Assembly: GCA_043772865.1 (NCBI GenBank)
Contig: JAYVFU010000180.1
Span: forward strand, 1 to 9,589
DNA length: 9,589 bases
Direction: 5' to 3'
From: JACMMS01 sp043772865
GTDB taxonomy: Bacteria; Pseudomonadota; Gammaproteobacteria; Burkholderiales; Methylophilaceae
Of this stretch, positions 1-6,007 are shown one piece after another. Numbering within the stretch: the first letter of the stretch is position 1; each line of letters opens with the position of its first letter. The notes under the pieces were generated by a model. That model saw nothing but the letters and a program-made list of their open reading frames with translations. It was not told where the DNA came from and made no database searches. The position numbers and the translations under genes are program-made.

Positions 1-36
1 TTCTTGGCTTTACTTCCTTACACAGACAAGCACTAA
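1..36 (+). CDS. rpsR: 30S ribosomal protein S18, C-terminal end only (partial)
   Basis: Reading frame 1 from the first base gives FLALLPYTDKH followed by TAA at 34-36. This matches the conserved C-terminal end of bacterial ribosomal protein S18 (typically YLALLPYTDxH). The rest of the gene lies left of the window. It sits 13 bases before the rplI ATG, the usual rpsF-(priB)-rpsR-rplI order, so the two are surely co-transcribed. S18 binds the platform of the 30S subunit next to S6. The fragment is only 11 codons long, but the match in sequence, frame and neighbour makes the call firm. Confidence 0.9.
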   Translation, partial: FLALLPYTDKH

Positions 37-49
37 GAGAGGCTAAATC

Positions 50-499
50 ATGCAAATTATTTTATTAGAAAAAGTTGCAAACCTAGGCACTCTAGGTGAC
101 ATTGTTAAAGTCAAGGATGGCTACGGCCGTAACTTTTTAATTCCACAACGTAAAGCAAAACGCGCTACAGAGGCTAACAAAGCTGAGTTCGCAGCGCGTC
201 GTGTTGAATTAGAGAAGCAACAGGCTGCTTTGTTAGCCGTTTCACAAGCGCGTGGCGAAAAATTAGCGGGTTATGTACTAACAGTGATTCAAAAAGCAGG
301 TGTTGATGGCCGTTTATTTGGTTCAGTCACCAATGGTGATATTGCTGAAGGCTTAATAGCTGCTGGCTTTGAAGTGGTTAAAGCTGAAGTACGTTTACCA
401 AATGGCCCATTGAAAGCCATTGGTGACCATGTTGTGAGCGTTGCAATTCATCATGATGTAGTAGTAGATATTACTGTAACAGTGGTTGGTGAAGCTTAG
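50..499 (+). CDS. rplI: 50S ribosomal protein L9
   Basis: Ribosomal protein L9 binds 23S rRNA domain V near the base of the L1 stalk and helps keep the reading frame. The protein is 149 residues, the normal length. The N-terminal rRNA-binding domain (about 1-48) carries the L9 signature around residues 13-35, with GTLGDIVKVKDGYGRNFLIP visible. A long charged connecting helix follows (about 40-75) and then the C-terminal domain, with the conserved DGRLFGSVT at about 85-93. The ATG is preceded by a good Shine-Dalgarno (AGAGAGG at 36-42, 7 bases away). It follows rpsR directly and is followed by a strong terminator, so it is the last gene of the ribosomal protein operon here. Nothing looks odd in the gene itself. 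Confidence 0.98.
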   Translation: MQIILLEKVANLGTLGDIVKVKDGYGRNFLIPQRKAKRATEANKAEFAARRVELEKQQAALLAVSQARGEKLAGYVLTVIQKAGVDGRLFGSVTNGDIAEGLIAAGFEVVKAEVRLPNGPLKAIGDHVVSVAIHHDVVVDITVTVVGEA

Positions 500-522
500 T
501 TTGCTTGCACTGCTGTAATTAG

Positions 523-548
523 AAAAGGCTACTTCGGTAGCCTTTTTT
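523..548 (+). terminator. Rho-independent terminator of the rpsR-rplI operon
   Basis: A perfect 10-bp stem (523-532 with 537-546) closes a C(UUCG)G tetraloop (loop 533-536), one of the most stable RNA tetraloops. The right arm runs into a six-T tract (543-548). It starts 24 bases after the rplI stop. It separates the ribosomal operon from the downstream MetC-like gene, which therefore needs its own promoter. The stem with its A-rich left flank could also work weakly in reverse. Confidence 0.93.
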
Positions 549-637
549 ATTGGTGTTTTACGCTATAAATAAAGTCATTAGTTTAAATTTGAGTGAAGCG
601 ATAGAATAGTTTTAATTTAACTTAATCGTTATAAGCC

Positions 638-1798
638 ATGAATATAAAACATAGTTGGTCACAGGTTGTTCAACCTGATGATGTAAGTTTTGGAAATTTT
701 AGTAGCCTCGCAGGTAGTGTTGAACGCGCATCTACTGTTGTATTTCCTGATGTTGAAAGCTTGCGTAATCGCAATTGGCAAGATAAAAGTCAATATAGCT
801 ATGGTTTGCTAGGTACACCAACAACCCGACGTTTAGAGCGCAAACTGGCTTTAATTGAAGGCGGTGTGCATTGTATTTTGCTGCCTTCTGGCTTGGCTGC
901 TATTAGTTTGACATTACTTGCTTTGTTAAAATCTGGTGATAGGGTGTTGCTGCCCTATAACGCTTATCAGCCAGCAGCTGAAGTCGCCAAATTTATGCAG
1001 GAAAATTATGGTGTTGAATTAGCATTTTATGATCCACTAGATATTCTTAGTATAGTGATAACAACAAATACCAAGTTATTGTGGGTTGAAACGCCAGGCT
1101 CTGTCACTATGGAAATAGCTGACTTACCAGCTTTAGCTCAATTAGCGCATAAAAATAATGCGTTAGTGGCTATAGATGCAACTTGGGCTGCTGGGATTAC
1201 TTTAGATGTATTTGAGTTGGGCGCGGATATTTCCATTCAAGCCCTGACCAAATATCAATCTGGCGGTAGTGATGTCATGATGGGCAGCATTGTTACGCGT
1301 GATGATGCTATCAATTTGAAATTATTAGATACTCATGTGCGTTTAGGGCTGGGTGTGAGTCCAGAAGATTGTAATATTGTGTTGCGCAGCCTACCGCATT
1401 ATAAATTACGCTATCAAGCGCAAGATATTGCGGCGCGCCAAGTAGCTACTTGGTTGAGTCAGCATCCAGCAATACTACAATTGCTGCATCCAGCTTTTGA
1501 AGGCTCGCCTGGCCATGAAATATGGCAACGTGACTTTACAGGTGCCGCTAGTTTATTTTCTGTAGTGTTTCAACCGCATATCACACAGCTACAAATTGAT
1601 ACTTGCTTAAATACGATGAAGTTATTTCGTATTGGCTACAGCTGGGGTGGGGCAGTAAGCTTAGTTGTACCTTTTGAAATGAACCAATTACATGCACACC
1701 ATTCTTACAAGGGTCATTTAGTACGTTTTTATATCGGATTAGAGGATGCGGTAGATTTAATAGAAGATATAAATCAATCATTTAAAACTTTAATATGA
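638..1798 (+). CDS. metC: PLP-dependent cystathionine beta-lyase family protein (MetC-like C-S lyase)
   Basis: A 386-residue member of the Cys/Met-metabolism PLP family (fold type I), whose MetC branch cleaves cystathionine to homocysteine, pyruvate and ammonia. Visible motifs: YGLLGTPTT at 55-63, LLPSGLAAIS at 81-90, the PLP-ring aspartate in VAIDATWAAG (D180), the Schiff-base lysine in SIQALTKYQSGGSD (K205), YSWGGAVSL at 334-342, and the carboxylate-binding arginine in LVRFYIGLED (R363). The DxTWAAG and SIQAxTKY blocks point to cystathionine beta-lyase rather than gamma-synthase. The position matching Arg58 of E. coli MetC is Leu57 here. The ATG has no clear Shine-Dalgarno. A terminator precedes it, so its promoter must lie within about 549-637, where I see only AT-rich candidates. 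DUF427 follows after 26 bases. An ergothioneine lyase role is possible because egtBD is adjacent, but this is inference. Confidence 0.85.
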   Translation: MNIKHSWSQVVQPDDVSFGNFSSLAGSVERASTVVFPDVESLRNRNWQDKSQYSYGLLGTPTTRRLERKLALIEGGVHCILLPSGLAAISLTLLALLKSGDRVLLPYNAYQPAAEVAKFMQENYGVELAFYDPLDILSIVITTNTKLLWVETPGSVTMEIADLPALAQLAHKNNALVAIDATWAAGITLDVFELGADISIQALTKYQSGGSDVMMGSIVTRDDAINLKLLDTHVRLGLGVSPEDCNIVLRSLPHYKLRYQAQDIAARQVATWLSQHPAILQLLHPAFEGSPGHEIWQRDFTGAASLFSVVFQPHITQLQIDTCLNTMKLFRIGYSWGGAVSLVVPFEMNQLHAHHSYKGHLVRFYIGLEDAVDLIEDINQSFKTLI

Positions 1799-1824
1799 AG
1801 TAATTTATTACTATAAGGATAGTT

Positions 1825-2109
1825 ATGCCAAGCGCAAAATGGAATGGTCAAGTGATTGCAGAAAGCACACAGTATGAAACGGTAGATGGCAATATATATT
1901 TTCCGCGTAGCGCGTTAAATCTTAAGTTTTTTAAAGAAAACACACACACTACCGTTTGCTCATGGAAAGGCACAGCCTCTTATTTTGATGTAATTGTAGA
2001 TGGTAAAACTAATGCAAATGCGGCTTGGTATTATCCAACACCTAAAGATGCGGCAAAAAATATTACGGGTTATGTTGCATTTTGGAAAGGTGTTGAGGTG
2101 GTGAAGTAA
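1825..2109 (+). CDS. DUF427 domain protein, function unknown
   Basis: A 94-residue single-domain protein matching the DUF427 family, small soluble beta-rich proteins of unknown biochemical role. Recognisable family marks are AEST (12-15), the central CSWKGTASYFDV block (45-56), ANAAWYYPTP (64-73) and GYVAFWKGVEV near the C-terminus. There is no signal peptide or membrane segment, so it is probably cytoplasmic. The length is typical of one-domain members. It has a clear Shine-Dalgarno (TAAGGA at 1814-1819, 5 bases before ATG) and lies 26 bases after the MetC-like gene, so the two are probably one transcript. It converges on egtD with a 20-base gap. Family assignment is secure from the WKGTA and AAWxYP motifs; I cannot assign a function. 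Confidence 0.85.
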   Translation: MPSAKWNGQVIAESTQYETVDGNIYFPRSALNLKFFKENTHTTVCSWKGTASYFDVIVDGKTNANAAWYYPTPKDAAKNITGYVAFWKGVEVVK

Positions 2110-2129
2110 TTGGTCTTTGGCGCAAACAA

Positions 2130-3104
2130 TTAGCTGGTTAAAAGTAGTAAGCCAAAATCTGATTCTTCTTCATCTTGCCAAATATGCTCCATTTGCCAGC
2201 CACATTCACCTGCTAAGTTAGTAAAAGCTTCTAGGCTATATTTATAACAGTTTTCAGTATGAATAGACTCATCGGCTTTAAAGTTAAATAACGCGCTACT
2301 TACTGACACAGATTGTGATTGTTGGCTCACCAAATGCATCTCAATCCGGCTTTGTGCTTGATTAAAATTAGCTTGGTGTTTGAATTGCTCAATATCAAAA
2401 TTAGCAGCTAACTCTCTATTAGCGCGTGCTAACAAGTTGAGGTTAAAGCTTGCTGTAATGCCAGTTGCATCATTATAAGCGGCTAATAATTTTTCTTTAT
2501 CTTGCGTCATATCTACACCAATGAGCAACCAAGCATTATCGCTCACTAAATGATGAAAACTTATGAGTAGTTTTTTGGCTTCATCAGGTGAAAAATTGCC
2601 AATAGTTGAACCTGGAAAAAATACCATGCGCTGCATGTTGTTATCAAGTTTAAGTTTGGCCATCGGTTTAGTGAAATCAGCCATTAATGGTTTGACACTA
2701 AGCGCAGGAAAATCATATTGCAGTTGATTGGCTGTTTCTATTAAGAAATCTTCTGAAATATCAATCGGAATATACTGTTTTAGATTTGGTTGCGATTCCA
2801 GCAATAAACGAGTTTTAACACTTGAGCCGCTACCAGGTTCAACTACTACATCTAAATATGGAATGTAATCTCGTAAATGAGCAACAACATCTTCCAACAG
2901 CCTCGTTTCTACACGAGTAGGGTAATATTCTGCAGTTTTAGTGATTTCTTCAAAAAGTCGCGAGCCAATTTCATCATAAAACCATTTGCAAGGCAGTGTT
3001 TTGGGCGTTTGTGATAGCCCATGTAAAAAGTCTTGTTGCAGCCCATTATCAGCCATTTTAGTTAAACTCGTTTTAGTCAAACTATAGTCTTCAGTAATTT
3101 TCAT
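2130..3104 (-). CDS. egtD: L-histidine N(alpha)-methyltransferase (ergothioneine biosynthesis)
   Basis: EgtD trimethylates the alpha-amino group of histidine with three SAM to give hercynine, the first step of ergothioneine synthesis. The 324-residue length is normal. Visible family blocks: CKWFYDEIGSRLFEEI (39-54), EYYPTRVE (59-66), the SAM glycine motif VEPGSGSS (88-95), YIPIDIS with acidic D115, FFPGSTIGNFSPDEA with the substrate-binding Asn (N170), LLIGVD (193-198), AAYNDATGITASFN (208-221) and IHTENCYKYS (281-290). The last block holds the imidazole-contact Glu (E284); two residues on, where Ser is usual (Ser284 of the mycobacterial enzyme), there is Cys286. It lies 56 bases downstream of egtB on the same strand, so the two form an operon. 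The ATG at 3104 lacks a strong Shine-Dalgarno; Met17 is an alternative start, still upstream of the conserved region. Confidence 0.93.
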   Translation of the reverse strand: MKITEDYSLTKTSLTKMADNGLQQDFLHGLSQTPKTLPCKWFYDEIGSRLFEEITKTAEYYPTRVETRLLEDVVAHLRDYIPYLDVVVEPGSGSSVKTRLLLESQPNLKQYIPIDISEDFLIETANQLQYDFPALSVKPLMADFTKPMAKLKLDNNMQRMVFFPGSTIGNFSPDEAKKLLISFHHLVSDNAWLLIGVDMTQDKEKLLAAYNDATGITASFNLNLLARANRELAANFDIEQFKHQANFNQAQSRIEMHLVSQQSQSVSVSSALFNFKADESIHTENCYKYSLEAFTNLAGECGWQMEHIWQDEEESDFGLLLLTS

Positions 3105-3133
3105 ATGCTTTATTTTCTATTATGCTTTATTTT
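3104..3133. repeat. Short direct repeat in the egtB-egtD spacer
   Basis: The 13-base unit TATGCTTTATTTT occurs at 3104-3116 and again at 3121-3133, giving a 17-base period. The first copy begins at the last base of the egtD start codon and lies in its leader. The region is almost entirely A and T. It may be simple slippage in AT-rich spacer DNA; no function is evident. Confidence 0.6.
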
Positions 3134-3160
3134 TTATTTTTATTCTGTTTATCACTATTG

Positions 3161-4417
3161 CTATTCAGCTAGCCGTAAGCCACTAAATTGCCAACGTTGA
3201 TGTGGATAAAAAAAGTTTCTATAACTAGCTCGTAGGTGGTCGCAGGGGCTTACACATGAGCCGCCCCGTAAAACGTATTGTCCATTCATAAATTTACCGT
3301 TATATTCACCAATGGCACCCGCACTCATTTTAAATCTTGGGTATGCAACGTACGGGCTAGCAGTCCATTCCCAAACATCACCATACATTTGGTTAAGTAC
3401 ATTATTTTGATCATTGTTACACGTAGGCTGCGGTTGATAATATTCAGTATCAGAAAAATTTCCGCTTACAGGTTGTGTGCGAGCCGCTACTTCCCATTCC
3501 ATTTCTGTGGGTAACCTTTTGCCTACCCAGCGCGCATAAGCATCAGCTTCAAAGTAACTGATGTGTGTAACTGGCGAATTAAGATTAATGGGCTGTAAAC
3601 CAGATAATGTCATGTTTTTATAGCCGTCAGTATTAGTCCAATACATGGGCATTTGCCATTGTTCTGCTTGTGCTATTTTCCAGCCATCTGCTAGCCATAA
3701 TAGTGGTGTGTTGTAGCCACCAGCTTCTATAAATCTTATCCATTCAGCATTCGTCACTAAGTTAAGGGCTAGCTGAAATGGCTCAAGATGCACTTTGTGT
3801 TGAGGAAATTCGTTATCAAAGCCAAAGCCCGAGCCGTCATGACCAATCAGTTCTAAACCGCCATTGAAGCTCACCATATTATTGGATTGTATAGCTTTGC
3901 TAGTTTCAATAGGCGCTAAAATATTTTCTGTGCGGAAAGCCACATTGAGCGGATTTTGCGCCAAGGTGTACAAAATATCGGTTAAAAATAGCTCTTGATG
4001 TTGTTGCTCGTGATGAATGCCGAGTTCGATAATTTCTAGCATTTGAGCATCTAGGCCATTATTAATCGCTTTTATTACGGCTTCATCTACTTCATTGCGA
4101 TAACTCATAACCTCAACCAAGGCTGGGCGGGTGATTAATCCGCGTTTGCTTTGCGCTTGTCTATTGCCTATTGTTTCGTAATAAGAATTAAATAAAAAAC
4201 GATAGGCTTCAGCATTTTTAGTTTGTTTGTTTAAAGCGCGAAGAAAAAACTCTTCAAAAAACCAGGTGGTATGCGCTAAGTGCCATTTGCTTGGGCTAGC
4301 AAAGTCGGCCGCTTGTATAGTCATATCTGCTTCTGAAAGCGGTTTTGATAAGTACACGGTTTGATTGCGCGTAGCAGTAAATCGGGCACTCAATTCTTGA
4401 ATAGTGGGTTGGTGCAT
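3161..4417 (-). CDS. egtB: Hercynine oxygenase / sulfoxide synthase (ergothioneine biosynthesis)
   Basis: EgtB is a non-haem iron enzyme that uses O2 to join hercynine to a thiol (cysteine or gamma-glutamylcysteine), giving a sulfoxide. The protein is 418 residues. The N-terminal DinB-like helical domain (about 1-160) carries the iron ligands: His49 in HLAHTTWFFEEFFL and the HX3HXE motif HHEQQHQE (H136, H140, E142). The C-terminal FGE-sulfatase-like domain (about 180-418) shows VTNAEWIRFIEAGGY, GKRLPTEMEWEVAAR (299-313), GDVWEWTASPY (346-356), LRGGSC (383-388) and the family-typical end SYRNFFYPHQRWQFSGLRLA. No methyltransferase domain is fused, so it is not an OvoA protein. A good Shine-Dalgarno, AGGAAG (4422-4427 on the minus strand), precedes ATG. 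It is divergent from dnaB and co-directional with egtD. No egtA or egtC is nearby, so direct cysteine use is plausible but unproven. Confidence 0.94.
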   Translation of the reverse strand: MHQPTIQELSARFTATRNQTVYLSKPLSEADMTIQAADFASPSKWHLAHTTWFFEEFFLRALNKQTKNAEAYRFLFNSYYETIGNRQAQSKRGLITRPALVEVMSYRNEVDEAVIKAINNGLDAQMLEIIELGIHHEQQHQELFLTDILYTLAQNPLNVAFRTENILAPIETSKAIQSNNMVSFNGGLELIGHDGSGFGFDNEFPQHKVHLEPFQLALNLVTNAEWIRFIEAGGYNTPLLWLADGWKIAQAEQWQMPMYWTNTDGYKNMTLSGLQPINLNSPVTHISYFEADAYARWVGKRLPTEMEWEVAARTQPVSGNFSDTEYYQPQPTCNNDQNNVLNQMYGDVWEWTASPYVAYPRFKMSAGAIGEYNGKFMNGQYVLRGGSCVSPCDHLRASYRNFFYPHQRWQFSGLRLAE

Positions 4418-4456
4418 GTGGCTTCCTGCAAATAGATGCTGATGTTGACAAGCTAA

Positions 4457-4484
4457 ATCTTAACTTCGTTTCACAAATAAGCAA
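4457..4484 (-). promoter_or_regulatory. Possible sigma70 promoter for egtB-egtD
   Basis: On the minus strand, TTGCTT (4479-4484) and TAAGAT (4457-4462) are separated by 16 bases and lie about 40 bases upstream of the egtB ATG. The -10 matches four of six consensus bases and the -35 about three, so this is a modest candidate. It sits inside the 108-base divergent gap shared with dnaB, where an egtB promoter must lie if egtBD is its own operon. Confidence 0.3.
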
Positions 4485-4510
4485 ATCACTACTCGAATAC
4501 TGATACGAAT

Positions 4511-4519
4511 TGCTATAAT
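4511..4519 (+). promoter_or_regulatory. Extended -10 promoter directly abutting the dnaB start
   Basis: TGCTATAAT at 4511-4519 is a perfect extended -10 element (TGn plus consensus TATAAT). The last T is 7 bases before the A of the dnaB ATG (4526), so the expected transcription start coincides with, or falls within a base or two of, the start codon. The region one would call -35 (about 4491-4496, ACTCGA) does not resemble TTGACA, as is common for extended -10 promoters. No Shine-Dalgarno is visible before the ATG. A TTGACA at 4445-4450 has no -10 at a proper distance. Confidence 0.6.
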
Positions 4520-4525
4520 GCGCCT

Positions 4526-5905
4526 ATGGCTGATCAAGACTTAGACGCACTAAAACTTCCCCCACATTCTGTTGAAGCCGAACAATCGGTGATTGGCGGC
4601 CTGTTGCTTGAAAATGAAGCACTGGATAAAATCGCCGATATTCTAAGCGCGTCTGATTTTTATCGGCATGATCATCGTTTAATTTTTAAGCATATTGGCA
4701 AGCTAATTGAGCATAATCGCCCAGCAGATATTGTGACAGTGGCAGAGTCTCTTGAGAATTCAGCTGAGCTATCTAGCGTAGGCGGCATTGCTTATCTAGG
4801 CGCCTTGGCACAAAACACGCCAACCGCTGCTAATATTAGACGCTATGCCGAGATAGTCCGCGAGCGCGCAATCATGCGCAAATTGGTTGAGGTTGGCTCT
4901 GGCATTGCCGAGAGTGCTTACGCGCCACAAGGCCGCGATGCACAGCAACTATTGGATGAAGCTGAAGCCAAGATTTTTATGATTGCGGAGGGCGGTAAAC
5001 GCAGTTCTGAAGGCTTTATTGATATTAAAGTGTTGCTACCCCAAGTGGCAGACCGAATTGATATGTTGTTTTCACGCGATAACCCAAGTGATGTCACAGG
5101 CATACCCACGGGTTTCAATGATCTGGATAAAATGACCTCAGGCTTTCAAGGCGGTGATTTAATTATTGTTGCAGGTCGCCCATCCATGGGTAAAACAGCG
5201 TTTTCAATTAACATCGCAGAAAACGTCGCTTTAGATACTGGCTTACCTGTGGCGATTTTTTCTATGGAAATGGCATCCACACAGCTCGCTATGCGCATGA
5301 TAGGTTCTGTCGGGCGCTTAGACCAACATAAAATGCGCACAGGTCGACTTGAGGATGAAGATTGGGAGCGCCTAGCAGCGGCATTAGGTAAGCTCAATGA
5401 AGCGCCGATATTTATTGATGAAGGCGCAGGTTTGAGCAGTTTTGACGTACGTGCGCGTGCGCGGCGTTTACATCGCCAATGTGGCAAACTCGGTCTAATT
5501 GTGGTCGATTACCTGCAATTGATGTCAGCACCCGCTGGGCGACAAGGAGAAAATCGTGCAACTGAGATTTCTGAAATATCGCGTTCATTAAAAGCGCTGG
5601 CAAAAGAGTTAGATGTACCTGTAGTCGCGCTGTCTCAGTTGAATCGAAGTGTGGAACAACGCCCTGATAAGCGTCCTGTGATGTCGGATTTACGCGAGTC
5701 TGGTGCGATTGAGCAAGATGCAGATTTGATATTATTTATCTATCGAGATGAAGTTTACAACTCTGACAGCCCTGATAAAGGTACCGCTGAAATTATTATT
5801 GCTAAACAGCGTAACGGCCCAATTGGCCGAGTGCGATTGACTTTCTTGGGTGCTCATACGCGTTTTGAAAATCATGCTAACTCATATATTGGCGATAATG
5901 AGTAA
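4526..5905 (+). CDS. dnaB: Replicative DNA helicase DnaB
   Basis: DnaB is the hexameric 5'-3' helicase that unwinds DNA at the replication fork and recruits primase. The 459-residue protein is of normal length and has no intein. The N-terminal primase-interacting domain (about 10-112) starts with LPPHSVEAEQSVIGGLLLEN. A linker follows, and then the RecA-like ATPase (about 190-455): Walker A GRPSMGKT (217-224), FSMEM (246-250), the Walker B region LIVVDYLQLM (324-333), SQLNRSVEQRPDKRP (370-384), SDLRESGAIEQDAD (387-400), and a C-terminal AKQRNGPIG block (426-434). The start is set by alignment of MADQDLDALKLPP with the usual betaproteobacterial N-terminus; no other in-frame Met precedes Met117. 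There is no Shine-Dalgarno and the promoter abuts the ATG, suggesting a leaderless mRNA. In many relatives it follows rplI; here four genes intervene. Confidence 0.98.
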   Translation: MADQDLDALKLPPHSVEAEQSVIGGLLLENEALDKIADILSASDFYRHDHRLIFKHIGKLIEHNRPADIVTVAESLENSAELSSVGGIAYLGALAQNTPTAANIRRYAEIVRERAIMRKLVEVGSGIAESAYAPQGRDAQQLLDEAEAKIFMIAEGGKRSSEGFIDIKVLLPQVADRIDMLFSRDNPSDVTGIPTGFNDLDKMTSGFQGGDLIIVAGRPSMGKTAFSINIAENVALDTGLPVAIFSMEMASTQLAMRMIGSVGRLDQHKMRTGRLEDEDWERLAAALGKLNEAPIFIDEGAGLSSFDVRARARRLHRQCGKLGLIVVDYLQLMSAPAGRQGENRATEISEISRSLKALAKELDVPVVALSQLNRSVEQRPDKRPVMSDLRESGAIEQDADLILFIYRDEVYNSDSPDKGTAEIIIAKQRNGPIGRVRLTFLGAHTRFENHANSYIGDNE

Positions 5906-5932
5906 TCAATCATATTCAATATGAATGATTGA
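5906..5932 (+). other. AT-rich hairpin immediately after the dnaB stop
   Basis: Bases 5906-5918 and 5922-5932 pair over 11 bp with a two-base bulge (TA on the left arm) and a three-base loop (5919-5921). The stem starts at the base right after the dnaB TAA. It is not followed by a T tract, so it is a poor intrinsic terminator. It could protect the mRNA 3' end or be a weak processing or pausing site. The stem is mostly A-T pairs and of modest stability. The remaining spacer to radA (5933-5989) shows nothing else I can support. Confidence 0.4.
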
Positions 5933-5989
5933 TGTGCCAACTTCAATAGCCATTCACCTGCAATTATCAGACAAAACCTAGATTAACTC

Positions 5990-6007
5990 ATGAAAGTGGT
6001 TGAATAG
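5990..6007 (+). other. Five-codon mini-ORF overlapping the radA GTG
   Basis: ATG at 5990 opens MKVVE and ends in TAG (6005-6007), whose last base is the first base of the radA GTG start. A TAGTG overlap like this can couple translation of a leader peptide to the next gene. There is no clear Shine-Dalgarno before the ATG, and an 18-base ORF is easily met by chance, so this is noted as a possibility only. Confidence 0.15.

Noticed and set aside
549..637. Riboswitch or methionine-type regulatory leader before the MetC-like gene
   Set aside because: Only about 90 AT-rich bases with no structured, GC-containing aptamer pattern; weak -10-like hexamers such as TAGAAT at 602-607 lack a convincing -35.
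2117..2154. TTTGGC...GCCAAA inverted repeat at the DUF427-egtD junction as a terminator
   Set aside because: The stem is short, the loop is near 28 bases, there is no T tract, and the right arm is egtD coding sequence.
3278..3514. Open frame of 78 codons on the plus strand inside egtB
   Set aside because: It lies entirely antisense to a well-supported egtB frame, with no recognisable protein motif or ribosome-binding site.
4445..4450. Perfect TTGACA hexamer in the egtB-dnaB gap, as a -35 for dnaB
   Set aside because: No TATAAT-like hexamer occurs 15-19 bases downstream; the good -10 is more than 60 bases away.
5146..5487. Open frame of 113 codons on the minus strand inside dnaB
   Set aside because: Shadow of the dnaB coding frame; the translated product is rich in Ser, Arg and Ala with no family features.
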